Of a stretch of 64,000 bases of DNA, positions 1 to 11,235 are shown piece after piece. The stretch is from Lamellibrachia satsuma (lineage: Eukaryota; Annelida; Polychaeta; Sabellida; Siboglinidae). The notes beneath the pieces are model-generated. The model was not told the DNA's origin, made no database searches, and was given only the letters and a program-made list of their open reading frames with translations. Position 1 is the stretch's first letter, and each line of letters opens with the position of its first letter. Location of the stretch: positions 1,385,036 through 1,449,035 of the forward strand of contig BSQZ01000018.1 in assembly GCA_033239005.1 (NCBI GenBank), given 5' to 3'. A program made the position numbers and the translations under genes.

Positions 1-219
1 GCTCCATGTAGTATCACCCTAATACTACATATCATACTGCTGCTCCCTGTAGTATCACCCAAATACTACATATCATACTACTGCTCCCTGTAACATCACC
101 CTAATACTACATATCATATCAGTGCTCCCTGTAGTATCACCTTAATACTACATATCATACTGCTAGTACCTGTAGTATTACCCAAATACTACATATCATA
201 CTACTGCTCCCTATAGTAA
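1..219. repeat. 41-bp tandem repeat with hairpin-forming unit
   Basis: Five copies and a partial sixth of a 41-bp unit. Each unit has an internal inverted repeat (tgtagtat, 7-nt spacer, atactaca). Copies differ by scattered substitutions. The array probably lies in the intron upstream of the first visible exon and runs off the left edge. Confidence 0.9.
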
Positions 220-504
220 CGCAATAAATATATATTACCAATTGGACATCATCTAGTCACATGATGTGGCATTCCTAGTGAGGTTTGGGGATTACCATGT
301 AGGAATCCCTAATAAGGGTCTTTGGATTTTAACAAGTAAGGGATTACCATATAGGAATAATTTGATGTTTTAGAGAAGCGTTCATTATACAGCTCATGAG
401 ACTAATTGCTGCATCTTAAATCTTCATTGTCCAGGTTGAAAGTATGTTGGTGTCTTGTCAAGTAATGTGTCAGTGTGACTTTAGTGTGCTCTCGTGTCCT
501 CCAG
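220..504 (+). other. Intron end and splice acceptor of the receptor gene
   Basis: No repeat or open frame of note. It ends in a pyrimidine-rich stretch and the acceptor tcgtgtcctccag, whose AG is at 503-504. The intron's donor is outside the window. Confidence 0.6.
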
Positions 505-675
505 GTGCGTGTCGGGCTACGCTGGAGTGTACTGTGACGTGTCCAGCAACAGTAAGACTACGAACGTAACCGGCATTATCGTGGGAATCGTCTTTGGGAC
601 GATTCTCATCATTGGCACCCTCATTTGTCTCGTGTCTCTGTACCGAAGAAAACTGCCTCGTCCCGAGAAGATAAA
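505..675 (+). CDS. Penultimate coding exon: EGF-like end and transmembrane helix of a receptor
   Basis: The exon enters with one base that completes a split codon, then reads CVSGYAGVYCDV. This matches the last loop of an EGF-like domain (Cys, eight residues with G-Y-x-G, Cys). A short stalk with a possible N-glycosylation site (NVT) follows, then a hydrophobic helix of about 24 residues (GIIVGIVFGTILIIG and onward to LVSLY) and a basic stop-transfer RRK. Donor gtgagt starts at 676 and acceptor tcctccag ends at 504. The frame continues correctly into exon 1822-2206, because the split codon AA|G gives Lys. This is a type I membrane protein, with the extracellular part to the left and mostly outside the window. 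Animal receptors with EGF repeats, such as the MEGF10/Draper or scavenger-receptor-F type, are the nearest design, but one EGF fragment cannot fix the family. An in-frame TGA (677-679) sits directly on the donor. Confidence 0.75.
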
Positions 676-1151
676 GTGAGTATACAACTGTTTACATTGT
701 GTCCTCCACGGTAAGATGAAGTGAGTATACAAATGTTTACATTGTGTCCTCCATGGTAAGATGAAGTGAGTATACAAATGTTTACATTGTGTCCTCCACG
801 GTAAGATGAAGTGAGTATACAAAAGTTTACATTGTGTCCTCAACGGTAAGATGAAGTGAGTATACAAATGTTTACATTGTGTCCTCCACGGTAAGATGAA
901 GTGAGTATACAAATGTTTACATTGTGTCCTCCACGGTAAGATGAAGTGAGTATACAAATGTTTACATTGTGTCCTCCACGGTAAGATGAAGTGAGTATAC
1001 AAATGTTTACATTGTGTCCTCCACGGTAAGATGAAGTGAGTATACAAATGTTTACATTGTGTCCTCCACGGTAAGATGAAGTGAGTATACAAATGTTTAC
1101 ATTGTGTCCTCCACGGTAAGATGAAGTGAGTATACAAAAGTTTACATTGTG
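668..1151 (+). repeat. 45-bp minisatellite that copies the 5' splice site
   Basis: Unit of 45 bp. The exon's last eight bases plus the donor (aagataaa|gtgagtatac) form the first unit, and later units read aagatgaa|gtgagtatac. GTGAGTAT recurs at 676, 721, 766, 811, 856, 901, 946, 991, 1036, 1081 and 1126. A second donor-like site, cg|gtaagat, occurs ten times (711 to 1116). Units are nearly identical, so the expansion is recent. The long minus-strand open frame across it is a by-product of the 15-codon period. Confidence 0.95.
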
Positions 1152-1349
1152 TTAAAGTTATTTAATCAACATCGTATCATGTACGCTTAGTAAACTTGAG
1201 TCTCCATCTTTACCTGTGTCGTTTCTCTTCCATTTTGACAGTGATTAATATAATATTTTCCGAGTTATTTTTCGCTAGAACAGGCAGCAAACTTCAATTT
1301 AAGTCAAGCATTGTGTTAGAGAAAACATCAGGAAAGGGGTTGATGTCTG

Positions 1350-1440
<91 letters not shown>

Positions 1441-1821
1441 GTAGGTCCGTGCTGCAGAGCGTCAACACATAGAAAGCTTGTCACAAGATATGGCGGTATG
1501 CTTGTTGCAATGTTGAAGATGTGCAGTATTCGTGTATTGAATAAAAAATCCGGTTTTTTATTGTCAAATATTACTATATACATGTACATGTGTAGAAAAT
1601 TACCAAATCAAACAAAGTATACATTTTGATCATTTCGAAATTGCCTGACATATTTATTCTCTCATTTAATCAATATTAAAACGTACTGGGAATTTAGATC
1701 AATTAGCAAACTATATACCAAGAACGTTGTTCAAGAAGGGTACTTTTAAATTCAAGAAAGATGTCAATTGTCACATGATCGTCGATTAAAACATTATTGA
1801 CATACATATTCTCTTTAACAG
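676..1821 (+). other. Phase-2 intron of the receptor gene
   Basis: Donor AAA|GTGAGTAT at 676 and acceptor ttctctttaacag ending at 1821. Both neighbouring exons have the same phase, which supports the pairing. The intron contains the 45-bp minisatellite, a (TA)n tract and about 380 bp of AT-rich sequence without further signals. Confidence 0.7.
1351..1438. repeat. (TA)n microsatellite
   Basis: About 44 uninterrupted TA units inside the receptor intron. Confidence 0.97.
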
Positions 1822-2206
1822 GACGATTCCCAATCAAGAAGATAATCAAGAAGAGAGTCGCCCGACTACTGGGATATATGAAGAACTCGATGTCATGACA
1901 AACCCCAATCAAAATGACAGTTTAGATGTTAGTCTTTCCGAATCGGAAAGGCCAACTGACTACGCCCGACTACAACCGACCGATCCCCAAGGCGGCGTTA
2001 GAGACTCGGCGGCTGGGGTTTATGAAGAAATCGATGTCAGGGCAAATCACAACCATGAAGAGAGTCGTCCGGAAACAGAAAGGCCGGATAGTTACACCCA
2101 CTTACAAAAGCCGGATGTCTACACCCGCTTACAACTGACCAACCCCCAACGTGATGCTAGCGATACGGCTGCTGGGGTATATATAGAAATCATTGGCCCA
2201 GTTTAA
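1822..2206 (+). CDS. Last coding exon: cytoplasmic tail with six YxxL/I motifs
   Basis: The exon is 385 bp: one base completing the split Lys codon, 127 codons, then TAA at 2204-2206. All six tyrosines (tail residues 19, 47, 67, 91, 100 and 120) have Leu or Ile at +3: YEEL, YARL, YEEI, YTHL, YTRL, YIEI. The tail is acidic and hydrophilic, rich in Pro, Asp, Asn and Gln. A module of the form Y-x-RLQ-x-T-x-PQ ... AAGVY-x-EI occurs twice (residues 47-70 and 100-123), which points to internal duplication. Known biology: pYEEI is the classic Src-family SH2 ligand, and paired YxxL/I motifs act as ITAM-like docking sites, while YxxL/I alone can also be an AP2 endocytic signal. There is no NPxY motif, which MEGF10/CED-1 tails carry, and the -2 residues (G, T, G, D, D, G) do not fit the ITIM consensus. 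Inference: a phagocytic or immune-type signalling receptor. The family is not assigned. Confidence 0.75.
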
Positions 2207-2212
2207 ATATGA

Positions 2213-2490
2213 AATCTCAAGGCAATGCATGTGATTACATATGTGCTAGCATATTGTTTATCTCAAGGCAATGCATGTGATTACATATGTGCTAGAGTAT
2301 TGTTTATCTCAAGGCAATGCATGTGATTACATATGGGCTAGAGTATTGTTTATCTCAAGGCAATGCATGTGATTACATATGTGCTAGAATGTTGTTTATC
2401 TCAGGACAATGCATGTGATTACATATGTGCTAGAATGTTGTTTATCTCAAGGCAATGCATGTGATTACATATGTGCTAGAGAATTGTTTA
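2213..2490. repeat. 46-bp tandem repeat in the presumed 3' UTR
   Basis: Six copies of a 46-bp unit (start tctcaaggcaatgcatgtga), at 2215, 2261, 2307, 2353, 2399 and 2445. The array begins about ten bases after the stop codon, so it is probably transcribed in the receptor mRNA. Confidence 0.95.
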
Positions 2491-3117
2491 GACGTGTTTG
2501 CCCGCTACACAGCTGATACTGTAGAGATTAGATGAACAACTTATACACGATGTCAACAACACGACTACGACTATTTTAACCGTATCTTAATTGACATTCA
2601 AACGGTTTGTGTTTGCTTTAAGTTTAGGTTTGAGTAGAAAATGCCCCTGAAATTAGACAATTTTAGAAGTGCATATGGTCGTAGAAATTATCCCAGTGAC
2701 ACTGTCATACTATGCACAACACAAATCCCTATATTGGAAGACATTCTGTATATTACTTACACATTTCATTACACATTCTATTATACATTACATTGCACAT
2801 TGTATTATTATTATTATTGTTGTATTATTACATTATATACCACACGTTATATACACTTTGCTACACATTATCACAATGAAAACATTTTCTAATATGATGC
2901 GTCTCTCTAATTCCGAGGTTGTCCATCAGCAATCCGGGGCAGACGTTGACAAAATGCTTGATTTCTAAATAGCGACATTTAGGCACGTGGCGCTTTGTAA
3001 GATGTGCTTATAAATAACTGCACCAGATGGCAGCACAAATCGTACTACGCCGTCGGTCCAGCAATGTTGTTACTTCAAATGTCCACTTGGTGTCAGCACA
3101 ACTTGAAAACAGTCGTT
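2491..3117. other. Non-coding, AT-rich
   Basis: Could include the rest of the receptor 3' UTR. I see no convincing polyadenylation signal close to the stop; an ATTAAA is at 3525-3530 and an AATAAA at 4605-4610. A TTA/TTG-rich stretch at 2750-2850 gives spurious short frames. Confidence 0.4.
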
Positions 3118-3475
3118 TCTGCAGTTTGCACTATTGACTGTAAACTGCGCGTTGCGCTACTACTGACTGTAAACTGTGCGTTGCGCTACTACTGACTGTA
3201 AACTGTGCGTTGCGCTACTACTGACTGCAAACTGTGCGTTGCGCTACTACTGACTGCAAACTGTGCGTTGCGCTACTACTGACTGTAAACTGTGCGTTGC
3301 GCTACTACTGACTGTAAACCGCGCGTTGCTATACTACTGACTGTAAACTGCGCGTTGCGCTACTACTGACTGTAAACTGTGCGTTGCGCTACTACTGACT
3401 GTAAACTGCGCGTTGCGATACTACTGACTGTAAATTGCGCGTTGCGATACTACTGACTGTAAACTGTGCGATTAT
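3118..3475. repeat. 29-bp minisatellite
   Basis: About twelve copies of a 29-bp unit (actgactgtaaactgtgcgt + tgcgctact) with point variants (gcgcg/gtgcg, gata/gcta). Confidence 0.95.
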
Positions 3476-3907
3476 TTCGTTGAGTATTTATAAAGAAATA
3501 TATGGGAAGTTTGTAGCAACATATATTAAACATAATATCTAGCGTACAACAAATTATGTGTTTCTATGTATTCAAGGTATCCACATGTTCAGATTGTATT
3601 TTAGATACTCGTTCTTGTTATAGGCTACGCCTGCATAAAGCAGCATCCACTAAAACACAAACATAACCTTATCGTAGTTCCTAAACAATATAATAGAGTA
3701 TAATAATAACAATAATATAATAGATGGTACTTTATTTAATTATCAGTACAACGCATTATTTACAAATATAACAATAACATAATTTACTATTCACTCGCAT
3801 TTAAAGAAAACGATGGTCTAGCTAGACAGTAGAGAAAAGTTCCGCCTTGTAAACAAATTCGATTATGATGGTAATGAAAAAATGTCACAGAGAATAATTC
3901 CTATGCG
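3476..3907. other. Non-coding, AT-rich
   Basis: Low-complexity AT-rich DNA with TAA/ATA runs near 3690-3730. No gene or RNA signal seen. Confidence 0.4.
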
Positions 3908-4194
3908 TTCTTCGGTGCGTACTAGACGCAGTGACACTGACGTTGTTCGGTGCGTACTAGACGCAGTGACACTGACGTTGTTCGGTGCGTACTAGACGCA
4001 GTGACACTGACGTTGTTCGGTGCGTACTAGACGCAGTGACACTGACGTTGTTCGGTGCGTACTAGACGCAGTGACACTGACGTTGTTCGGTGCGTACTAG
4101 ACGCAGTGACACTGACGTTGTTCGGTGCGTACTATAGACGCAGTGAAACTGACGTTGTTCGGTGCGTACTAGACGCAGTGAAACTGACGTTGTT
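3908..4194. repeat. 35-bp minisatellite
   Basis: About eight copies of a 35-bp unit (ttcggtgcgtactagacgca + gtgacactgacgttg). The central units are identical and the last two have an insertion or a c-to-a change. Confidence 0.95.
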
Positions 4195-4739
4195 GCTTGT
4201 TTCCAACAATTCGCACACCAGTACTACTCACGTCGGTGCTTTTAGATCGCTCTAACTTACCCATTCATCTTGACACCGCATCTGACGCAAATGTCAAAGC
4301 AACTGTAAAAAAACTCGTTGACCTTTCTTTCCGTCTCACGACATTTGACATGCGCTAGCGGTGTGCAGTTCCCGCGTCTTTAACCCTTTGTCGACCGGCT
4401 GTCGTTTGAAATTCGTAGAGAGTGGGAACGTCAGAATTGTGCAGGCGTCTGGTTAGTTAATATTCAGCATTAAACAATACTGGAGGAAGTGTTAAAGCGA
4501 CATTATCTATAGTATCCAATCTTTCATCTCATGTTTGCACTAGTCGTGTGTTTCCCACGAATGCTATCAAATTGCTTAAGAATTCCAATTTTTTAATTCT
4601 ATCTAATAAAGAATTTGTTTAGTTGCCTTGCGAATTTCTTTCCATTTTATTCGGAGGACCCAACATTCAAGAAAACGACTCAAAACGTGATCTTCACGTA
4701 AAAAAAATATTTATTAAAAATAACACAATGTACCATATT
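4195..4739. other. Non-coding
   Basis: Unique sequence. AATAAA at 4605-4610 is the best polyadenylation-like signal to the right of the receptor stop codon, but it is 2.4 kb away and not otherwise supported. Confidence 0.3.
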
Positions 4740-4850
4740 TTACACGAGGGGAGATATCCCGAGGGAGATAGTCAGATACCGTAGGACGTCTTACCCAGGG
4801 GTAAGATGCCCTAGGGCGTCTCCCCCAAGGAGGAGATACACTGTCACACT
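4740..4850. repeat. Short relative of the 55.2-55.97 kb repeat
   Basis: Degenerate units with gagatatcc, taagatgccctagggcgtct and ccccaaggaggagata. They match the unit of the large array near 55.5 kb (gaagatatcc, aagatgccctaagatgtct, tcccc). Confidence 0.6.
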
Positions 4851-6186
4851 ACATCAACATATTCGTGTATTCGGAAATGTTATTCTAATAAAACAAATGT
4901 GCACATTGTGCTACGTGAATTACTATATATATAATTAATAAATTGTAGCAACGTTTATTTTCTTTCATTATGATATACATAATCACCATCACCACTACTA
5001 TCGACAGCTTCATGTATATAATAATCATCGTATTTAATTATGTTATAATTATCACCATCATCGTCGTCATCATCATCATCGTCGTCATCGTTATTTTCAT
5101 GTATTTTCTTTCATTATTCATATTATCAGTATCACGTTGTTGTTGTTAAAAACATTCCCACCTTTGTGTGCAATTATTATTAATTTTAGTTATTTATTTA
5201 TTTATTACATCGTTATAATATCGTTATAATATCGTTATAATATCGCATTACAAGTGGTGCGCGATGTGTATTTTATTAAACAAATGTACTGTGTTTTACT
5301 TGTACATACACATGTTTATAAAGAAATCATTGTAATAATAACTTATTTATATTATGAACGATGGTAGTTTTCTAATAATATCGATCGTTTGGTTCTGTAT
5401 AATATAAACCATCAGGTATTTATTTAAGCGAATGAGCTTTTTCTGCTACATAGTATTTATAAAAAAAAGTCGGAAAAATAAATATTTCTGTGATTTTTTA
5501 TTAGGCTTCAATTGTATAAATGGACAAACAAACAAAACATAACATTAGTGTTGGAACTAAAAAAAATACTACTCCGTAAACAACAATAAAATATACAAAT
5601 ACTATCAATGTACTGCTCTTATAGATATTAAAATGTTTCTAATGGTAATTTATTGACAGTTTATTAAGCAACATGTCCAAATGCACGTTGTTTATTAAAA
5701 CTAATAACATTTGTTAATAGGATAAGATATAAAGGTTTTTAAGTAATGCAGTTGACAGCGAGACATATTTATTTTGTTGCGGCGTGAAACGTTTTATCTC
5801 GTAATTTTAAGCAGTTTTATTAACCGAGAAAGCATATAGTTTTAAAATAATGTTCAACTTCTTTACTTTAATAATCCCTGAAATGAAACAGTGTTGGTCT
5901 GGACCATAAAGCAGCGTTTAATACGTTTAATACTACGCATGAGAGGAGTACAATAACGACAGGTTTAATAAAACAATTGTTTTTAATGAGTGGCATTAAT
6001 CACCTTTTGAGCATCAGCGCATATGCATATCTGAAATGCAATGTTATAATAATAGTAATAATTATGCTCACGTTACAGGTGCGAAATGAACCACGTGTGT
6101 TCCGCTTGTGTCATTCCGACGTGAACCACAAAATGAACAAATTAGACATTTCAATAAACAAACTGTATACCATCAGCTCGGTGAAA
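4851..6186. other. Non-coding, very AT-rich
   Basis: Contains an imperfect (CAT/CGT)n triplet run at about 5050-5100, three copies of atcgttataat near 5210-5240, and many TTTAT stretches. No gene-like frame. Confidence 0.4.
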
Positions 6187-6422
6187 GGTAAAAATGAAAG
6201 TTAAATATGTTAATAAATAAACAGATAATAAAACGTCCACGTCATTAAAAATGAAAGTTAAATATGCTAATAAATAAACAGATAATAAAACGTCCACGTC
6301 ATTAAAAATTAAAGTTAAATATGTTAATAAATAAACAGATAATAAAACGTCCACGTCATTAAAAATGAAAGTTAAATATGTTAATAAATAAAGAGATAAT
6401 AAAAAGTCCACGTCATTAAAAA
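6187..6422. repeat. 57-bp tandem repeat
   Basis: Four copies of a 57-bp AT-rich unit containing gtccacgtcatta. The period is 19 codons, hence the leaky minus-strand frame here. Confidence 0.93.
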
Positions 6423-7245
6423 GTGCTTAAAATCAATAAATAATGACAGTATGCTACAAAAAAAGTTCCTTTCAATCAATGCCATAAATCACATTACGAA
6501 ATATAAAAACAATTATTTCATGACATCGAGTGTACCATGCAGCACGTGGCTTGATAAACACATTACATATATAATCACCACATTTAATTGGAATTTCTTT
6601 TTAACTGAAGAGCATTTATTTTATCACAATCCACGATTATACTAACGGAAATTAAACCAGGCTAATATATGATCATTAAAATCTCTCGTAAAATATTTGC
6701 ATGTGATATGATCGTGCATCTTTCCGCAATAAGAATACGTTTTTACGTATTAAAGTAGTCTACAAATATACTGATCTGTGTTTACGAATGTAGAAATCGC
6801 TTACTTATATATAACATGCATGTTTGATCTTCTTTTATGAATAATATAACTTTGTTAATCTAGTATGTTAATAAAATACATCAACGTTATCGATACTGTC
6901 AAAATGGGCTTAAATGTCATAAACATATTTAAATGTTGTTCGGATAGCAAAATATTGGTATTTTACTGGGGTAATTCGAACGGTTTTAGTTTGTAAAAGT
7001 TTTAGTTTGTAAAAGAAACTTTTATTTCATTTCATTATACAGTGACAACGTATTTGGAAACGGAAGAGATGACAAGGATGTTTTCCTATTAGGTGTGACG
7101 TCACATCCCCCTGTACCACAATGTTTCAGTTGAACATCCAATCTTACCACAGTAGACGTACGGTATGCTTTCTATTGTGACGTCACAACGCGCGTAAACG
7201 CCGCAAAACGCGTTTGTCCTTTGTTTGCCCGTTAATTGCACTGAT
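6423..7245. other. Non-coding
   Basis: AT-rich unique DNA becoming slightly richer in CpG near 7160-7245 (acgcgcgtaaacgccgcaaa). A gtttgtaaaagttttagttt duplication lies near 6985-7015. No gene seen. Confidence 0.4.
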
Positions 7246-7680
7246 AATGCCTGACGGGTATATGGTATATTGACTGCATTGTATACTATACGCATAAACC
7301 TGACGGGTATATCGTATATTGACTGCATTGTATACTATACGCATAAACCTGACGGGTATATCGTATATTGACTGCATTGTATACTATACGCATAAACCTG
7401 ACGGGTATATCGTATATTGACTGCATTGTATACTATACGCATAAACCTGACGGGTATATCGTATATTGACTGCATTGCATACTATACGCATAAACCTCAC
7501 GGGTATATCGTATATTGCATTGTATACTATATACGCATAAACCTGACGGGTATATGGTATACTGCGTTGTATACTATGCATAAACCTGACAGGTATATCG
7601 TATACTGCATTGTATAATATGCATAAACCGGACGGGTATGTCGTATACTGAATTGTATACTATATGCATAAACCTGGCGG
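7246..7680. repeat. 49-bp minisatellite
   Basis: About nine copies, 49 bp in the left half (acctgacgggtatatcgtat ...) and shorter, more diverged units in the right half. Units contain gtatac/atacgcat half-palindromes. Confidence 0.93.
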
Positions 7681-7794
7681 GTGGTGGCGTTTTTTTAACA
7701 TGAATTATAATTATGCAGCTGCAAAATGTCACCGAACAGTTTACAATTATAGACAGTATTCAAATTTCAAACCAACATGTGGAACTTATTTAAT

Positions 7795-7935
7795 TACTTA
7801 CCTATACTTACCTACCTACCTGCATACATATACATAGATACCTATCGACCTACCTACCTATACCTACCAACCTACCTACCTACCTACCTACCTATACCTA
7901 CCAACCTACCGACCTACTTACTTACTTACTTATTT
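7795..7935. repeat. (ACCT)n / (ACTT)n tetranucleotide tract
   Basis: Interrupted tacc/tact repeats that drift from cctacctacc to ttacttactt. Confidence 0.9.
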
Positions 7936-8009
7936 ACTTTCGTTATAATTACGTTATTTACTTTATCTTTACGCTGATGCCGCGAAGCGTCGAGGAGAGT
8001 GTCTCACAT

Positions 8010-8275
8010 AACCAGCCGTTAGGTGGCAGGCATGTCAGGTCGTTAGGTGGCAGGCATGTCAGGCCGTTAGTTGGCAGGCATGTCAGGCCGTTAGGTGGCA
8101 GGCATGTCAGGCCGTTAGTTGGCAGGCATGTCAGGCCGTTAGGTGGCAGGCATGTCAGGCCGTTAGTTGGCAGGCATGTCAGGCCGTTAGGTGGCAGGCA
8201 TGTCAGGCCGTTAGATGGCAGGCATGTCAGGCCGTTAGGTGGCAGGCATGGCCGTTAGGTGGCAGTCATGGCCGG
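8010..8275. repeat. 24-bp minisatellite with 48-bp higher-order pattern
   Basis: About eleven copies of a 24-bp unit (ccgttaggtggcaggcatgt + cagg). In the centre, gttaggtgg and gttagttgg units alternate, giving a 48-bp higher-order repeat. Confidence 0.95.
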
Positions 8276-9639
<1,364 letters not shown>

Positions 9640-10260
9640 TATTACACAAATCGATCCCTTTGTGTCAAGCGCGCTCAGTTGAGACGGCGTGTGTAATCGA
9701 GCACCGCCGTCCATCAATCAAACATCTCAATGGAATACGAAGCATTAGGACTGTTGCACAACCTGTCCACCATACGCAACTAGAATGGACTCGCCTCATT
9801 CCTTTGGCATCTTGCCAAAAAAACTAGCGCTGCCCAGCGCTGTTATCTTGGTGCGAGGGAAGTAACCGCGATCGCTTTACCGCCTTATCTTCGTAGCGTA
9901 GGGGGCAGGTGGGAAGGAAAGGGGACTATAAAAAGCGGCGCAGGAATATGTCATTACTACTTTAACCTTACGTTTCGCAGAAACGCAATCCCTGGCGGCG
10001 CACCGTCAGTGTGTTGCAAGAAGCCTATTCATTCACTAGCCAGATGCCAGTCTTTCTACGTACGCACGCAATACAGTCATTAGCGCTCATACAGAAACCC
10101 AGCAGCGTATAAATACTCTATGGCTGTACAACAATGCTAGTACACACGCATACCAGTCATGCTGTCAACGTGTGTTCGTGACGTTTTTACGCCTGCAAGG
10201 TCCCGGGCTTTGATTTTACGACTCGCCCATAACTGCGCTAGGGGCCCGCGCTAAATGCCA
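9640..10260 (+). promoter_or_regulatory. CpG-rich island with TATA box; candidate promoter
   Basis: About 600 bp of repeat-free, CpG-rich sequence inside AT-rich DNA. TATAAAAAG lies at 9927-9935 and a loosely initiator-like tcattac 24 bases on (9951-9957). A second TATA-like TATAAATAC is at 10108-10116. No open frame or splice donor follows convincingly, so this may be a promoter of a non-coding RNA, a promoter for an exon I cannot see, or an enhancer. Confidence 0.3.
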
Positions 10261-11039
10261 CGTCTCGCTGACCTTCGCAGAAACGATCTACATATTTTTA
10301 TCCATTTTCTTATATCACCAATACATTTAGGGTTCCAAAGGATTTTGGTTGGATTAACCAAGTTGCGGATTGTTTAAACGCTGAATATTGAAGCAAATAT
10401 ACTGAATAGAGATTGTTCCCAAACAAAGCATGCGGATTACCGAAGAAAACGGATTATCGAAGAACGTATAAACGAGACATGACAGTACTCATCTACAGTC
10501 TGAACTTACAACACGAACACATAGATACACCGCTTTCTACGAATGCAACATTTCTGCCAGATAATAAGTTATATCTTCTACAAAACGCCTATACTATTAT
10601 TAAAATCACCCCCATCTAGGCCTACTAAGCCCAGCACAAAATCGAGACACTTAGCCCAAACGTGCAGCATAGATATGGGTTTCCTCAAAATGTCCTTTCA
10701 AGGGGACGAGGCCGATTAGTTGTGTAATACTGCACTGCCTCGGTTACTATCCCTTCCACTGTTCCCTATTACTGGGCTAGCCTCCCTGCTCCCCGTTCTG
10801 ACACCCGCTTTCATAAATACGATGTTCTTTTCATCCAACCCCGAGCAATTCGCATATGGACCACCGCCCCGGCAAAATTTAGTGAACTAAAACAAAACAA
10901 TGTTTTTTTTAATATCATCCTGAAATGAAACTTGCATCCAACAGTTTGTAGTTATCCATGTCTTAACCAACCCACACACACGTATCCACATATAGTATTG
11001 TAATGTTTTACTTGTTACGTCATAGCTACACACGTGACA
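10261..11039. other. Non-coding, with a possible old transposon end
   Basis: Near 10360-10460 a motif recurs (ttgcggattg, tgcggattaccgaaga, cggattatcgaagaacg). It loosely resembles pogo/Tigger-type terminal repeats, but no partner end is clear. Confidence 0.2.
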
Positions 11040-11235
11040 GTCGCAGTTTTCCACTTGAATCGACTCGTTCACTGGAATGACATTTGAGTCGGCTATCGCC
11101 GTTTATCACAGTGCGTTAATTTTAGCTGCTAATTATCGCAGTTGGAGCCGGCTGTGGTGTAACGCGCTCTGAGTGACTATAAGTCCTGTCTAATCCGGGT
11201 TTAACAGGGACTCGGCCGCAGTACGCCCCACCAAC
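11040..11235. promoter_or_regulatory. Candidate conserved regulatory island
   Basis: Repeat-free, more GC than its flanks. It carries clustered homeodomain-like cores (gttaatttt, gctaattatcgc). No coding potential. The call rests on composition and motif clustering only. Confidence 0.2.

Noticed and set aside
1..219. CRISPR-like array of hairpin-containing units
   Set aside because: Units abut without unique spacers and the surroundings are a spliced animal gene; it is a minisatellite.
1960..2195. Classical ITIM or ITAM call for the receptor tail
   Set aside because: The -2 residues do not fit the ITIM consensus, and motif pairs are spaced 5 or 16 residues apart rather than 6-12; only YxxL/I and YEEI-type sites are claimed.
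10360..10460. Tigger/pogo element
   Set aside because: Only a loose match to terminal-repeat-like motifs; no second end, no target TA duplication and no transposase.
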